From JBFWVD01 sp050246915 (lineage in GTDB: Bacteria > Actinomycetota > Acidimicrobiia > Acidimicrobiales > Ilumatobacteraceae): a stretch of DNA of 64,000 nucleotides. The first letter of the stretch is position 1; each line of letters starts with the position of its first letter. The stretch lies in assembly GCA_050246915.1 (NCBI GenBank), contig JBFWVD010000002.1, positions 89,220 through 153,219 of the forward strand. The letters are read 5' to 3'. Made by a program: the position numbers and the translations under genes. Shown here in pieces: positions 8,527 to 15,425 of the stretch. Below the pieces are notes generated by a model, which was not told the origin of the DNA, ran no database searches, and saw only the letters and a list, made by a program, of their open reading frames with translations.

Positions 8527-9122
8527 CCGGCGACCTCGATGGTTGCCTTCACACCGCTGTGCTCGGTGATATCTCGACCGGAGCGATGACGGGTCACGTC
8601 GACGCCCTCGATGGTGATGGTGCCCGACGCCAAGGGAACGACAACGGCCAGAAGGCTGTCGTGGGGACCGAGTTGGGCATGATCGGCCGGTTCCACGGCT
8701 TGGCAGTAGAGCCGCAGATCGGACAACTGACTGGACGCGCCGATGGCAACAGTTCTGCTGCCGTCGTTGTGGCACACGACGATCTCGATGATGGAAGCTG
8801 CCGAGCCCGGTGCGATGCGCGCCGTGGCCGAGATCTCGCGGGTGCTGACTGCTGAAAGGTCGGGGAACAACATGCCGATGAGCGCCACCTCATCGACGGT
8901 GCTGTGCATCTCGACCGCGCTGCCATAGCGCAAGAACACGCCGCCGGGGAACGCGACGATCCGGGTCAACAACCCCAACCCCACGATGCCGAGAAGCGCA
9001 ACGCCAATTGATGCCGTCCGTTTGGTGCCGGTCGTTCGACCGGCCCTGGACCGGGCGCCCGGTGCGATGCCGTCGCCGGGGTCGCCAGGGTCAGGATGAT
9101 GCAGATCGCCCGAGGTGCGCAT
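8523..9122 (-). CDS. Membrane-anchored hypothetical protein
   Basis: 199 residues. A basic cytoplasmic N-terminus (about residues 1-35) is followed by one hydrophobic segment (ASIGVALLGIVGLGLLT), and the remaining 150 or so residues look like a beta-rich domain outside the membrane, with two cysteines. No recognised family. It has an ATG start six bases after a minus-strand TACCAT hexamer, consistent with a leaderless transcript. It overlaps the downstream small cysteine-containing gene by four bases. It is divergent from the flavodoxin-like gene at 9169. Confidence 0.65.
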   Translation of the reverse strand: MRTSGDLHHPDPGDPGDGIAPGARSRAGRTTGTKRTASIGVALLGIVGLGLLTRIVAFPGGVFLRYGSAVEMHSTVDEVALIGMLFPDLSAVSTREISATARIAPGSAASIIEIVVCHNDGSRTVAIGASSQLSDLRLYCQAVEPADHAQLGPHDSLLAVVVPLASGTITIEGVDVTRHRSGRDITEHSGVKATIEVAG

Positions 9123-9128
9123 GCCCGG

Positions 9129-9161
9129 ATGGTACGCCCCGCCACAAGTGGCCCCTAGCGT
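9129..9161. promoter_or_regulatory. Back-to-back -10 elements for two leaderless genes
   Basis: On the minus strand TACCAT (9134 to 9129) lies six bases before the ATG at 9122. On the plus strand TAGCGT (9156-9161) lies seven bases before the GTG at 9169. Both spacings put the transcription start at the start codon, so 46 bases hold two divergent promoters and no leader. Confidence 0.5.
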
Positions 9162-9168
9162 GACTGGC

Positions 9169-9624
9169 GTGCCGACGCTGCTGATCGTCCATCACACTCC
9201 GTCACCGGCGGTGCACGCCATGGTCGAGGCGGTCACGCGTGGAGCGACCGATGACCAGATCGAGGGGGTCAGCGTGGTCTCCCGCGCTGCATTGTCGGCC
9301 ACCGCGAGCGATGTGCTTGGCGCGGATGGGTACCTGCTCGGCACCCCCGCCAACTTGGGCTACATGTCGGGAGCGCTCAAGCACTTCTTCGACCAGATCT
9401 ACTACCCGTGCCTCGACGTGACGGCCCGTCGCCCCTATGGCCTGTTCGTCCATGGCAACACCGATGTCACCGGTGCGGTGGCTTCGGTCCACAAGATCGT
9501 CACCGGTCTGCGTTGGACCGCAGCCCAGGCCCCGGTCGAGGTGCTGGGCGAACCAACGACCGCTGACCTCGAGCGTTGCTGGGAGCTCGGCGCGGCGATG
9601 GCGGCCGGCCTCATGCTCGGGTGA
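9169..9624 (+). CDS. Flavodoxin/NADPH-dependent FMN reductase-like protein
   Basis: 151 residues from a GTG start. The fold is flavodoxin-like: a first strand LLIVHHTPSPAVHAMVEAV for FMN phosphate binding and YLLGTPANLGYMSGALKHFFDQIYY, the typical loop around residues 62-86 that contacts the isoalloxazine ring and follows the WrbA/FMN-reductase pattern. It is probably a small cytoplasmic electron-transfer or quinone-reducing flavoprotein. A longer frame begins at an ATG at 9115 but would cross the divergent promoter. The GTG at 9169, seven bases after TAGCGT, is preferred. It ends 33 bases from a convergent glycosyltransferase gene. Confidence 0.82.
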   Translation: MPTLLIVHHTPSPAVHAMVEAVTRGATDDQIEGVSVVSRAALSATASDVLGADGYLLGTPANLGYMSGALKHFFDQIYYPCLDVTARRPYGLFVHGNTDVTGAVASVHKIVTGLRWTAAQAPVEVLGEPTTADLERCWELGAAMAAGLMLG

Positions 9625-9657
9625 GGTGCAGCAACGATCCGGGGATCGACGCAGCCC

Positions 9658-10530
9658 TCACGTGCGACGCAGCGACTCCAGCCCGAACGCGGCACGACGC
9701 CCCCACTGGTTGACATACGTCCGAGCGATGCACCGGGCGAGCAGGCCCCGGGAGATGCCCAGCGATGGATCGGCTGCCAACTCCCGGAACAGACGACGGG
9801 CGTTGGCGCCTTGCACGGCATGCGATCGATCGGACCACGATCCGGTGCTCATCCGGAAGCGGGCCAACGTCGCGTCGATGGCGACGCAACCCCAATTGCG
9901 CAAGATACGGGCGTAGGCATCGACATCGATGAGGGAACCGAAACGCTCGTCGAACGGACCGTTGCCACTCGCATCGATGGATTCCAGTGCGGCCCGCCGG
10001 AACAGCACCACCGAGGGTTCACCGAACGGTGTCGTGGCGCACGCCACCATGGCCCGGATGGCGCTCGGGCCGTCCATGACCGCACGCAACCCCTGCAGAC
10101 CGCGTGATGCGAACCGCACGCGACCGCGAGCATCGATCACATCGCGTCGCGCTGCCACGAGCCCCGCTTCGCCATGGGCATCGAGGACGGCAGCTTGACG
10201 GGCCAAGCAGTCGGGCAGCAGGACGTCGTCGGAGCAGAGCAGCTTCACGTACGGCGCACGAGCCATCGACACGGCCCGGTTCCAGTTGCCGGCCGGGCCG
10301 AGGTTGACCGGATTCACCTCGATGCGTACGCGTGGATCGTCGCCCGTCGCAGCCCGGGCCGCGGCGACGGTGGCGTCGGGTGACGCGTCGTCGACGATGA
10401 CGAGCTCCCAGTCGGACAGCGACTGGGCGAGCACCGACGCCACGGTCTCGGCGATGAAGGCCTCGGCCGACCACGATGGGATCACCACCGAGACTCGCGG
10501 CACACCGGGCGTCGATGAGGCGCTGGTCAT
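9658..10530 (-). CDS. Family 2 glycosyltransferase
   Basis: 290 residues with the GT-A fold: RVSVVIPSWSAEAFIAETVASVL at the N-terminus, a nucleotide-binding VIVDDASPDAT (about residues 44-54), NLGPAGNWNRAV and the metal-binding LLCSDDVLLPD (about 98-108). It probably transfers a sugar from a nucleotide-sugar donor on the cytoplasmic face during assembly of the surface polysaccharide encoded around it. Open frame continues upstream of the ATG, but the MTSASSTPGVPRVSVV start is the first that makes sense, and the divergent glycosyltransferase gene begins only about 25 bases away. Donor and acceptor cannot be read from the sequence. Confidence 0.88.
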   Translation of the reverse strand: MTSASSTPGVPRVSVVIPSWSAEAFIAETVASVLAQSLSDWELVIVDDASPDATVAAARAATGDDPRVRIEVNPVNLGPAGNWNRAVSMARAPYVKLLCSDDVLLPDCLARQAAVLDAHGEAGLVAARRDVIDARGRVRFASRGLQGLRAVMDGPSAIRAMVACATTPFGEPSVVLFRRAALESIDASGNGPFDERFGSLIDVDAYARILRNWGCVAIDATLARFRMSTGSWSDRSHAVQGANARRLFRELAADPSLGISRGLLARCIARTYVNQWGRRAAFGLESLRRT

Positions 10531-10554
10531 GGTCGAGTGCGCGAGGCTGACCAG

Positions 10555-11286
10555 ATGCGGTGGAGCGTGGTCATCCCCATGTGGCAGGAGGCGGTGCGCA
10601 TCGACTCCACCATCGCACAGCTGGCTGGGTCCTCGCTGGCACGTCGCGATGTCGAGCTGCTCTTCGTCGATGATGGATCGAGTGATGGCACCGCTGATCA
10701 GTGCGAGAAGGCGTTGGCCATCCATGAGCTGAGTGCACGGGTCCTGCGGCTCCCCGTCAATCGGGGCAAGGGCGCCGCCGTCCGCCACGGCATGCTCCTG
10801 GCGACCGGGGATGTGGTGGGCTTCAGCGACGCCGACCTGTCGTGCGGCCCTGACGACATCGAAGCGGTGTTCAGCGCGGTCGAACGGGGCGACGTCGACA
10901 TCGCCATTGCGTCGCGGACCGATTCGGGAACGACCATCGCCGAACGGCAGCCCCTGGCTCGGCGGATGAGCGGGATCATGTTCAACACCGAGCTGCGGTT
11001 GCTCGGGCTCACCGATCTGCACGACACACAGTGTGGGCTCAAGGCGTTCGCCGCACCGGTCGTGCGCGATCTGTTCGAACCGATGCGCACGAACCGGTTC
11101 GCCTTCGACGTGGAGGTGCTGACCCGGGCCAAGCGTTCGGGGCTGCGCGTCGTGGAGATCCCGGTGACGTGGCGGCACGTGGAGGCCAGTCGCGTCGACC
11201 CGATTCGTGATGGGCTGCGCATGGCGTTCGACGCGGCGCGTCTGCGCTGGACGCTCAGAGGCAGTAGCCGATCACGTCGACGATGA
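10555..11286 (+). CDS. Family 2 glycosyltransferase, dolichyl/polyprenyl-phosphate sugar synthase-like
   Basis: 243 residues from the ATG at 10555; a GTG at 10537 is an in-frame alternative. It has MRWSVVIPMWQEAVRI, the nucleotide-binding LFVDDGSSDGT, NRGKGAAVRHGMLLATGDVVGFSDADLSCG with the metal-binding DAD, and HDTQCGLKAF, a signature of the Alg5/DPM1-like branch. Such enzymes load glucose or mannose onto a polyprenyl phosphate, making the donor used by GT-C membrane enzymes like those at 4139, 6360 and 13106. There is no C-terminal membrane segment. The last 32 bases overlap the convergent surface protein gene. Confidence 0.85.
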   Translation: MRWSVVIPMWQEAVRIDSTIAQLAGSSLARRDVELLFVDDGSSDGTADQCEKALAIHELSARVLRLPVNRGKGAAVRHGMLLATGDVVGFSDADLSCGPDDIEAVFSAVERGDVDIAIASRTDSGTTIAERQPLARRMSGIMFNTELRLLGLTDLHDTQCGLKAFAAPVVRDLFEPMRTNRFAFDVEVLTRAKRSGLRVVEIPVTWRHVEASRVDPIRDGLRMAFDAARLRWTLRGSSRSRRR

Positions 11287-12379
11287 CGTCGGTGACGTTG
11301 GCGCCGGAGTAGATCTTGATGCGAGCCGACGAATCGATGGCCGAGACCTGCAGGTTCGACAGGATCTGATCCGACTCGAACCAGTTCACGCTCGACGTGC
11401 CCGGTACGGAGGTGAGTGCCGCTGAGAACACGGTGAGGAATCCGCCGCCAACGGTGTTGACCAACGTGATGTTCATCATCGCCGCCGTGGCGCCGCCGGG
11501 GATGCCGGCAGTCGGGTTCAGCGCAATGGTGCGGGTCGCTCCTGCGGCGATGCGGCCAGAGGGATCGTTGCGTGAGTCGTAGACCCGTGTTGGTGTGGCC
11601 AGCACGTGCAGTGCACCCGCCGACGATGGGCCGGCGAGCTTGCGCCAGGTGCCCGGATTGCCCGAGTTGACACACAACCACAGATCGCCGCCGGCGTCGT
11701 TGGCCAACTCGCCGCGCTCGTGTGCGCCGGACACCGGACCCGCTGTGGCGCCGGGGACCAGCAAGGCGTTGGCCTTTCCACCTTCGAGGCGTGCTGCCAC
11801 ACCGCCCAGTGCACGAGCCCAGAGCCCGGCACCAGCACCACCATTGCCGTTGATGGCGACGACTCCGTATCCGTCGGAGCTGGTGGTGAAGCCGTATACG
11901 CCATTGCGCGCATCGGTCGAGGCGTATCCGGCGATGGCCGAGGGATTGGATGAGCTGACGGTGTCGGAATCGGTCACCGTCATCACGTTGCGATCGAGCA
12001 GGCCCGTGCCGTCGTAGCGGATGCGTGTGGGAGTCGTGGCCACGTTCTGCCCATCACCGCTCGTCCCGAGCAAGAGCGGTTGACCGTCGGCGGCCGCAGC
12101 AGACGGGGCGAGCGCAACGGAGCCGGCCACCGCAGTGCCCGCCACCAGACCCGCGGTGCCGATCGCCGCGGTCCGGAAGAAGTTCCGGCGGGACGATCCC
12201 GAACCCTCGATCTCTACGTGCCCAACCTCGATGTGGCCGACCTCGACGTGCCCGACCTCGCCCGGTGACCTGTCGCGTTCGGGATGTGCCGGGCCCTGTC
12301 GCTCGCTCAGCGCGTTCACGAGAGCTTTGAGCTGGCGTATCTCGTCCTCGAGTTCGTTCACTCGCTGCTGCAGATCCAT
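11255..12379 (-). CDS. Tat-exported surface protein with N-terminal coiled coil
   Basis: 374 residues. Residues 1-30 (VNELEDEIRQLKALVNALSE) form a heptad-repeat coiled coil. Residues about 42-58 are three five-residue VGHVE-type repeats. A twin-arginine motif SRRNFFRTAA at about 62-71 leads into a hydrophobic segment ending in SAAAA. The exported part is rich in Gly, Ser, Thr and Asn; its last 120 residues (RVYDSRNDPSGRIAAGATRTI to the DVIVDVIGYCL end) form a domain I have seen at the C-termini of actinobacterial exported proteins, function unknown. A GGAGG precedes the ATG at a normal distance, so the long pre-Tat extension appears genuine. It probably sits on the cell surface. Confidence 0.75.
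   Translation of the reverse strand: MDLQQRVNELEDEIRQLKALVNALSERQGPAHPERDRSPGEVGHVEVGHIEVGHVEIEGSGSSRRNFFRTAAIGTAGLVAGTAVAGSVALAPSAAAADGQPLLLGTSGDGQNVATTPTRIRYDGTGLLDRNVMTVTDSDTVSSSNPSAIAGYASTDARNGVYGFTTSSDGYGVVAINGNGGAGAGLWARALGGVAARLEGGKANALLVPGATAGPVSGAHERGELANDAGGDLWLCVNSGNPGTWRKLAGPSSAGALHVLATPTRVYDSRNDPSGRIAAGATRTIALNPTAGIPGGATAAMMNITLVNTVGGGFLTVFSAALTSVPGTSSVNWFESDQILSNLQVSAIDSSARIKIYSGANVTDVIVDVIGYCL
12211..12258 (-). repeat. In-frame 15-bp repeat encoding VGHVE-type units
   Basis: Three imperfect 15-base units (consensus on the plus strand ctcgacgtgcccgac) within the surface protein gene encode VGHVE, VGHIE and VGHVE between the coiled coil and the Tat motif. The unit length is a multiple of three, so changes in copy number would keep the frame. 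Confidence 0.75.
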
Positions 12380-12434
12380 GTGGCGGCCTCCACGATCTCG
12401 GGTTCGCGCAGGCAGTCTTTCAAAGCGGGAGCGC

Positions 12435-13022
12435 TCAGGCCGGACGGCCCTGCTTGTCCCGCTTGGCCGCCTTCATCGCCTTCTTGAACGATCGCACCTC
12501 ACCGAGCGACGCGCGATCGTGCACGTCGGCCACCGAGCGCGGCGTGGTGTCGGCAAACGGTCCGGCGACGGCCTCCCAACCACTCGGACGGACCCCGAAA
12601 CGCTTTGCCAAGATGGCTACGAAGATCTGGGCCTTCTCGTCGCCGTAGCCAGGGAGATCGCGTAGTCGAGCGAACAACACATCGCCGGTCTTGACGCTCC
12701 GCCACAGTTTCCCGGCATCGCCGCGATAGCGATCGGTGATGTGCACGCACAGTTCGTGGGCGCGGCGGGCCATCGCCGCGGGATAGCGGTGTAGGGCCGG
12801 CTTGTCACAGAACACGGCCACCAACGCCTCGGGGTCCATGGCGGCGATCTGAGCGGCGTCGAGATGGCCGAGTCGATCACGCAACGTGGACGGACCGCGG
12901 AACGCCCACTCCATCGGCACCTGCTGATCGAGCAACATGCCGAGCAGGAGCGCCAGCGGTTCGGTGTTGAGGAGATGGTCCTGATCGACGTTGCCGGTGA
13001 TGGCGAGGGTGCCGGACTTCAT
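12435..13022 (-). CDS. HhH-GPD-type base excision repair protein
   Basis: 195 residues. The helix-hairpin-helix sits in ARLRDLPGYGDEKAQIFVAIL (about residues 118-138), with the LPGxG turn that contacts the DNA backbone; a catalytic Lys is not in the usual place, as in many short actinobacterial members of the group. The N-terminal half (LLLGMLLDQQVPMEWAF) matches the glycosylase helical core, including the DQQ segment. The C-terminal tail is Lys/Arg-rich. It probably removes damaged bases in the cytoplasm. On the minus strand a CATGAT hexamer lies six bases before the ATG, again suggesting a leaderless transcript. Confidence 0.85.
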   Translation of the reverse strand: MKSGTLAITGNVDQDHLLNTEPLALLLGMLLDQQVPMEWAFRGPSTLRDRLGHLDAAQIAAMDPEALVAVFCDKPALHRYPAAMARRAHELCVHITDRYRGDAGKLWRSVKTGDVLFARLRDLPGYGDEKAQIFVAILAKRFGVRPSGWEAVAGPFADTTPRSVADVHDRASLGEVRSFKKAMKAAKRDKQGRPA

Positions 13023-13105
13023 GCGTCAATCATGCCCGGCGGCGCGGGTTGCGCTGCGACCATGCCCTTTCCGGATTCACGTCTGCATTGATCGGATTGA
13101 CGGCG

Positions 13106-14779
13106 ATGGTTCGGAGGTCGGAGAGTGAGGCGGTGACGATCGAGGGCGACGACTGCGAAGATGCACGGACGTGTCTGCGCTGTGGCGATCGTTCGGCGCT
13201 CGGCGCCCTCGTGCTGATCGCGGTGGTGTCCTTGGTCGAACAGGTCCGACAACTTGCGTCGTTCGGGCGGCGCAACGTGACCGAAGATCAGGCGCTGCTG
13301 TGGGTCGTCGCTCGCGATCTCGGCCACGGGTCAGTCCCCCAACCGACCTTCTACGGTCAGGACTACGGCACTGCGTTCGAGGCCGCGCCGGTGGAGGTCG
13401 CACGCCGCTTGGGGTTCGCGCTCCCCACCGCGGTGCCCCTCGTGCTCAGCGGTCTGGCACTCCTCGGGTGGTGGCTCATCGGTGCAGCGTCGTATCGCCG
13501 CGGCCATCGCGTGCTTGCATGCGTCGCGGTCGGTGCGCCGGTCCTTATCGCCACCGAATACTCCTTCATGGTCTCGACCTATCCCACTGGCCTCGGTCGA
13601 CTCCTGGCCGCTGCCTGTGTGGCCGCGATCGTCATGGTCGACGGCGATCGCCCCGCGTGGATGGCGGTGGCATCGTTGTGCGGGGGGTTGGCGTATGCCT
13701 GTGACGCATCGACGGCAATGGTGGTCGTCCCGGCCATTGGCTACGCGCTGCTGTGTGCACCTGTGGGTCGTCGTCTGAAGTGGACGGCGGTCGGTGCGAT
13801 CGGCCCGGTTGTCTGGTTGACCTTCCTCGTTGTCTTCTTCGATCGCCATGGCGACTATGCGTTGCATCCGGGACCTTCGTTCTCCCCATCCTGGTCGGTG
13901 CTGCGTAGCAACCTCGAGACACCCGGTCGCCACTTCGGGGTGCTTGCCCCGGAGTTGGCTCGTGTGCCGGTGGTGCCGTGGCTGTTGATCGGCGCCATCG
14001 TCTTGGCGCTGTTGATCCGTGCCCGGCATCGGCGGAGTTGGGCGGCCATCGCGAGCGTGGTCGGGGTGCTCGTGGTGACGGTGACGATCCTGTCTGTGCC
14101 TCGTTCCATCGATGGCTGGCCGAACTCGATCTATCTGCGCCCGGCACGGGTGTTGTTGGTGTTCCCGGTGGCGTTGTGGTTCTGCGCGTACGTTGCCAAC
14201 CAGGCCGGTGTGTTTGCCGTGGGCGAGCCGTCGACACGGACGCGGATCCGTCGGTGGTCGACGTCGCTGGTGGTTGTTCTCGTCGTCATCTCCGCTGGGG
14301 TGCGGTTGGTGCGGTTCGAAGGCGAGCGCGACCGGACGCTTTCCGCGGCTGAGGCCACGTGGCAATACCAGCCGTGGCGGGCGGAGGCGGTGGCGGAGGT
14401 GTGCGCATCCATCGACTCGGCTGCGCGAGCGGCAGCCGTCGATGCGCCGGTGGTGTTCCTCAAGGAGCGACTGTTCGCGTATGCCTGCGCCGCGTCATGG
14501 GGAGACACCGACGCCACGCTGTTCCCCGAGTACGAGCGGCGCACATGGCTGTTGCACGAGGCGGAGCGCATCGATCCGGGTGTGGTCATGTTCTACGGCG
14601 CAACTGAGAGCTCATGCCAGCAATGGATCAGTGAGATCGAGTCCTGTGCCGTCGTGGGCGAGGGGCTTGACGCGGTCGTGGTGCGGCCGCATGCCGGACG
14701 CACGCTCATGCAGACGCTCATCGATCTGGGTATCACTGTCCGGCCCTACGGTGCGGCGATGGGTGCGTCGGCGCGCTGA
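13106..14779 (+). CDS. Polytopic membrane protein, probable GT-C-type glycosyltransferase
   Basis: About 557 residues with roughly 11 membrane segments. The first outer loop contains NVTEDQALLWVVARDLGHG and FYGQDYGTAFEAAPVE, parallel in position and sequence to the DGDEA and WGQQYGG loops of the protein at 6360, so the two are probably distant paralogues. A soluble C-terminal region of about 150 residues with several cysteines follows the last membrane segment. The start is uncertain: the ATG at 13106 is chosen, but an ATG at 13049 is in frame and would place its start almost back-to-back with the HhH-GPD gene. Likely part of surface glycan assembly. Confidence 0.72.
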   Translation: MVRRSESEAVTIEGDDCEDARTCLRCGDRSALGALVLIAVVSLVEQVRQLASFGRRNVTEDQALLWVVARDLGHGSVPQPTFYGQDYGTAFEAAPVEVARRLGFALPTAVPLVLSGLALLGWWLIGAASYRRGHRVLACVAVGAPVLIATEYSFMVSTYPTGLGRLLAAACVAAIVMVDGDRPAWMAVASLCGGLAYACDASTAMVVVPAIGYALLCAPVGRRLKWTAVGAIGPVVWLTFLVVFFDRHGDYALHPGPSFSPSWSVLRSNLETPGRHFGVLAPELARVPVVPWLLIGAIVLALLIRARHRRSWAAIASVVGVLVVTVTILSVPRSIDGWPNSIYLRPARVLLVFPVALWFCAYVANQAGVFAVGEPSTRTRIRRWSTSLVVVLVVISAGVRLVRFEGERDRTLSAAEATWQYQPWRAEAVAEVCASIDSAARAAAVDAPVVFLKERLFAYACAASWGDTDATLFPEYERRTWLLHEAERIDPGVVMFYGATESSCQQWISEIESCAVVGEGLDAVVVRPHAGRTLMQTLIDLGITVRPYGAAMGASAR

Positions 14780-14823
14780 GGCACAATGGCTGCCACCGAC
14801 GTGGCATGCAGGGGGACAGGCAC

Positions 14824-15327
14824 ATGACCGATCGACAGGAACTCCACGAGCAGATCAATGCTCTCGTGGCGAGGGTCCAATTGCTCGAGGATCGCCAAGC
14901 CATCGCCCAGGTGGTGGCGCGTTACGGCCCGGCGGCCGATGCCGGTGCCGCCGATGCTGCGGCCGACCTGTGGACCGATGACGGCGTGTTCGATGTGCTC
15001 CCCGCCGGTCGTTGGGTCGGTCACGGCGAGATCGCCGGGATGTACAACGCGGAGGGCCATCAAGGACTCATCATGAACGGCTGCGGTCATGTGCTGACTG
15101 CCCCGCAGATCTCGGTGAACGGCAACGAAGCGACGGCATGGAACCACGCGCTCAACATCCGCTACGACCGCGACGTCGATCGCTTCTGGGTGGCTCGCTT
15201 GTCAGCCAACGAATGGCATCTTCGCCGCGTCGACGGTCGCTGGCGCGTGGTGAATCGGATCAACCGCAACCTCGACGGCTCGGCTGAACCGCGTGAGGTG
15301 TTCGGTCGGGCCGCGTCGGCTCGCTAG
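14824..15327 (+). CDS. SnoaL/NTF2-like domain protein
   Basis: 167 residues. A short N-terminal helix (ELHEQINALVARVQLLEDRQAI) leads into the cone-shaped NTF2-like fold: QVVARYGPAADAG, AADLWTDDGVFDV, the GHGEIAGMY pocket segment and the closing WRVVNRINRNLDG. Proteins of this type are ring-modifying enzymes, dehydratases or binding proteins; the activity cannot be told here. An AGGGGGA ribosome-binding site precedes the ATG at 14824; an earlier in-frame ATG at 14806 lacks one. It stands alone and faces the 3' end of aceE. Confidence 0.85.
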   Translation: MTDRQELHEQINALVARVQLLEDRQAIAQVVARYGPAADAGAADAAADLWTDDGVFDVLPAGRWVGHGEIAGMYNAEGHQGLIMNGCGHVLTAPQISVNGNEATAWNHALNIRYDRDVDRFWVARLSANEWHLRRVDGRWRVVNRINRNLDGSAEPREVFGRAASAR

Positions 15328-15425
15328 GTCGTCACGCCGAGGTTTGGCCGGTTCGTACCGCCACGCGGCACAAAGTGACCGAACGTCGGGCGCTGCGTGA
15401 CGCCATTGCGCCTCGCCTCGAGGGT

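Noticed and set aside
10537..10554. GTG at 10537 as start of the family 2 glycosyltransferase
   Set aside because: Possible, but it leaves only six bases from the divergent gene's start; the ATG at 10555 gives the normal N-terminus for the family.
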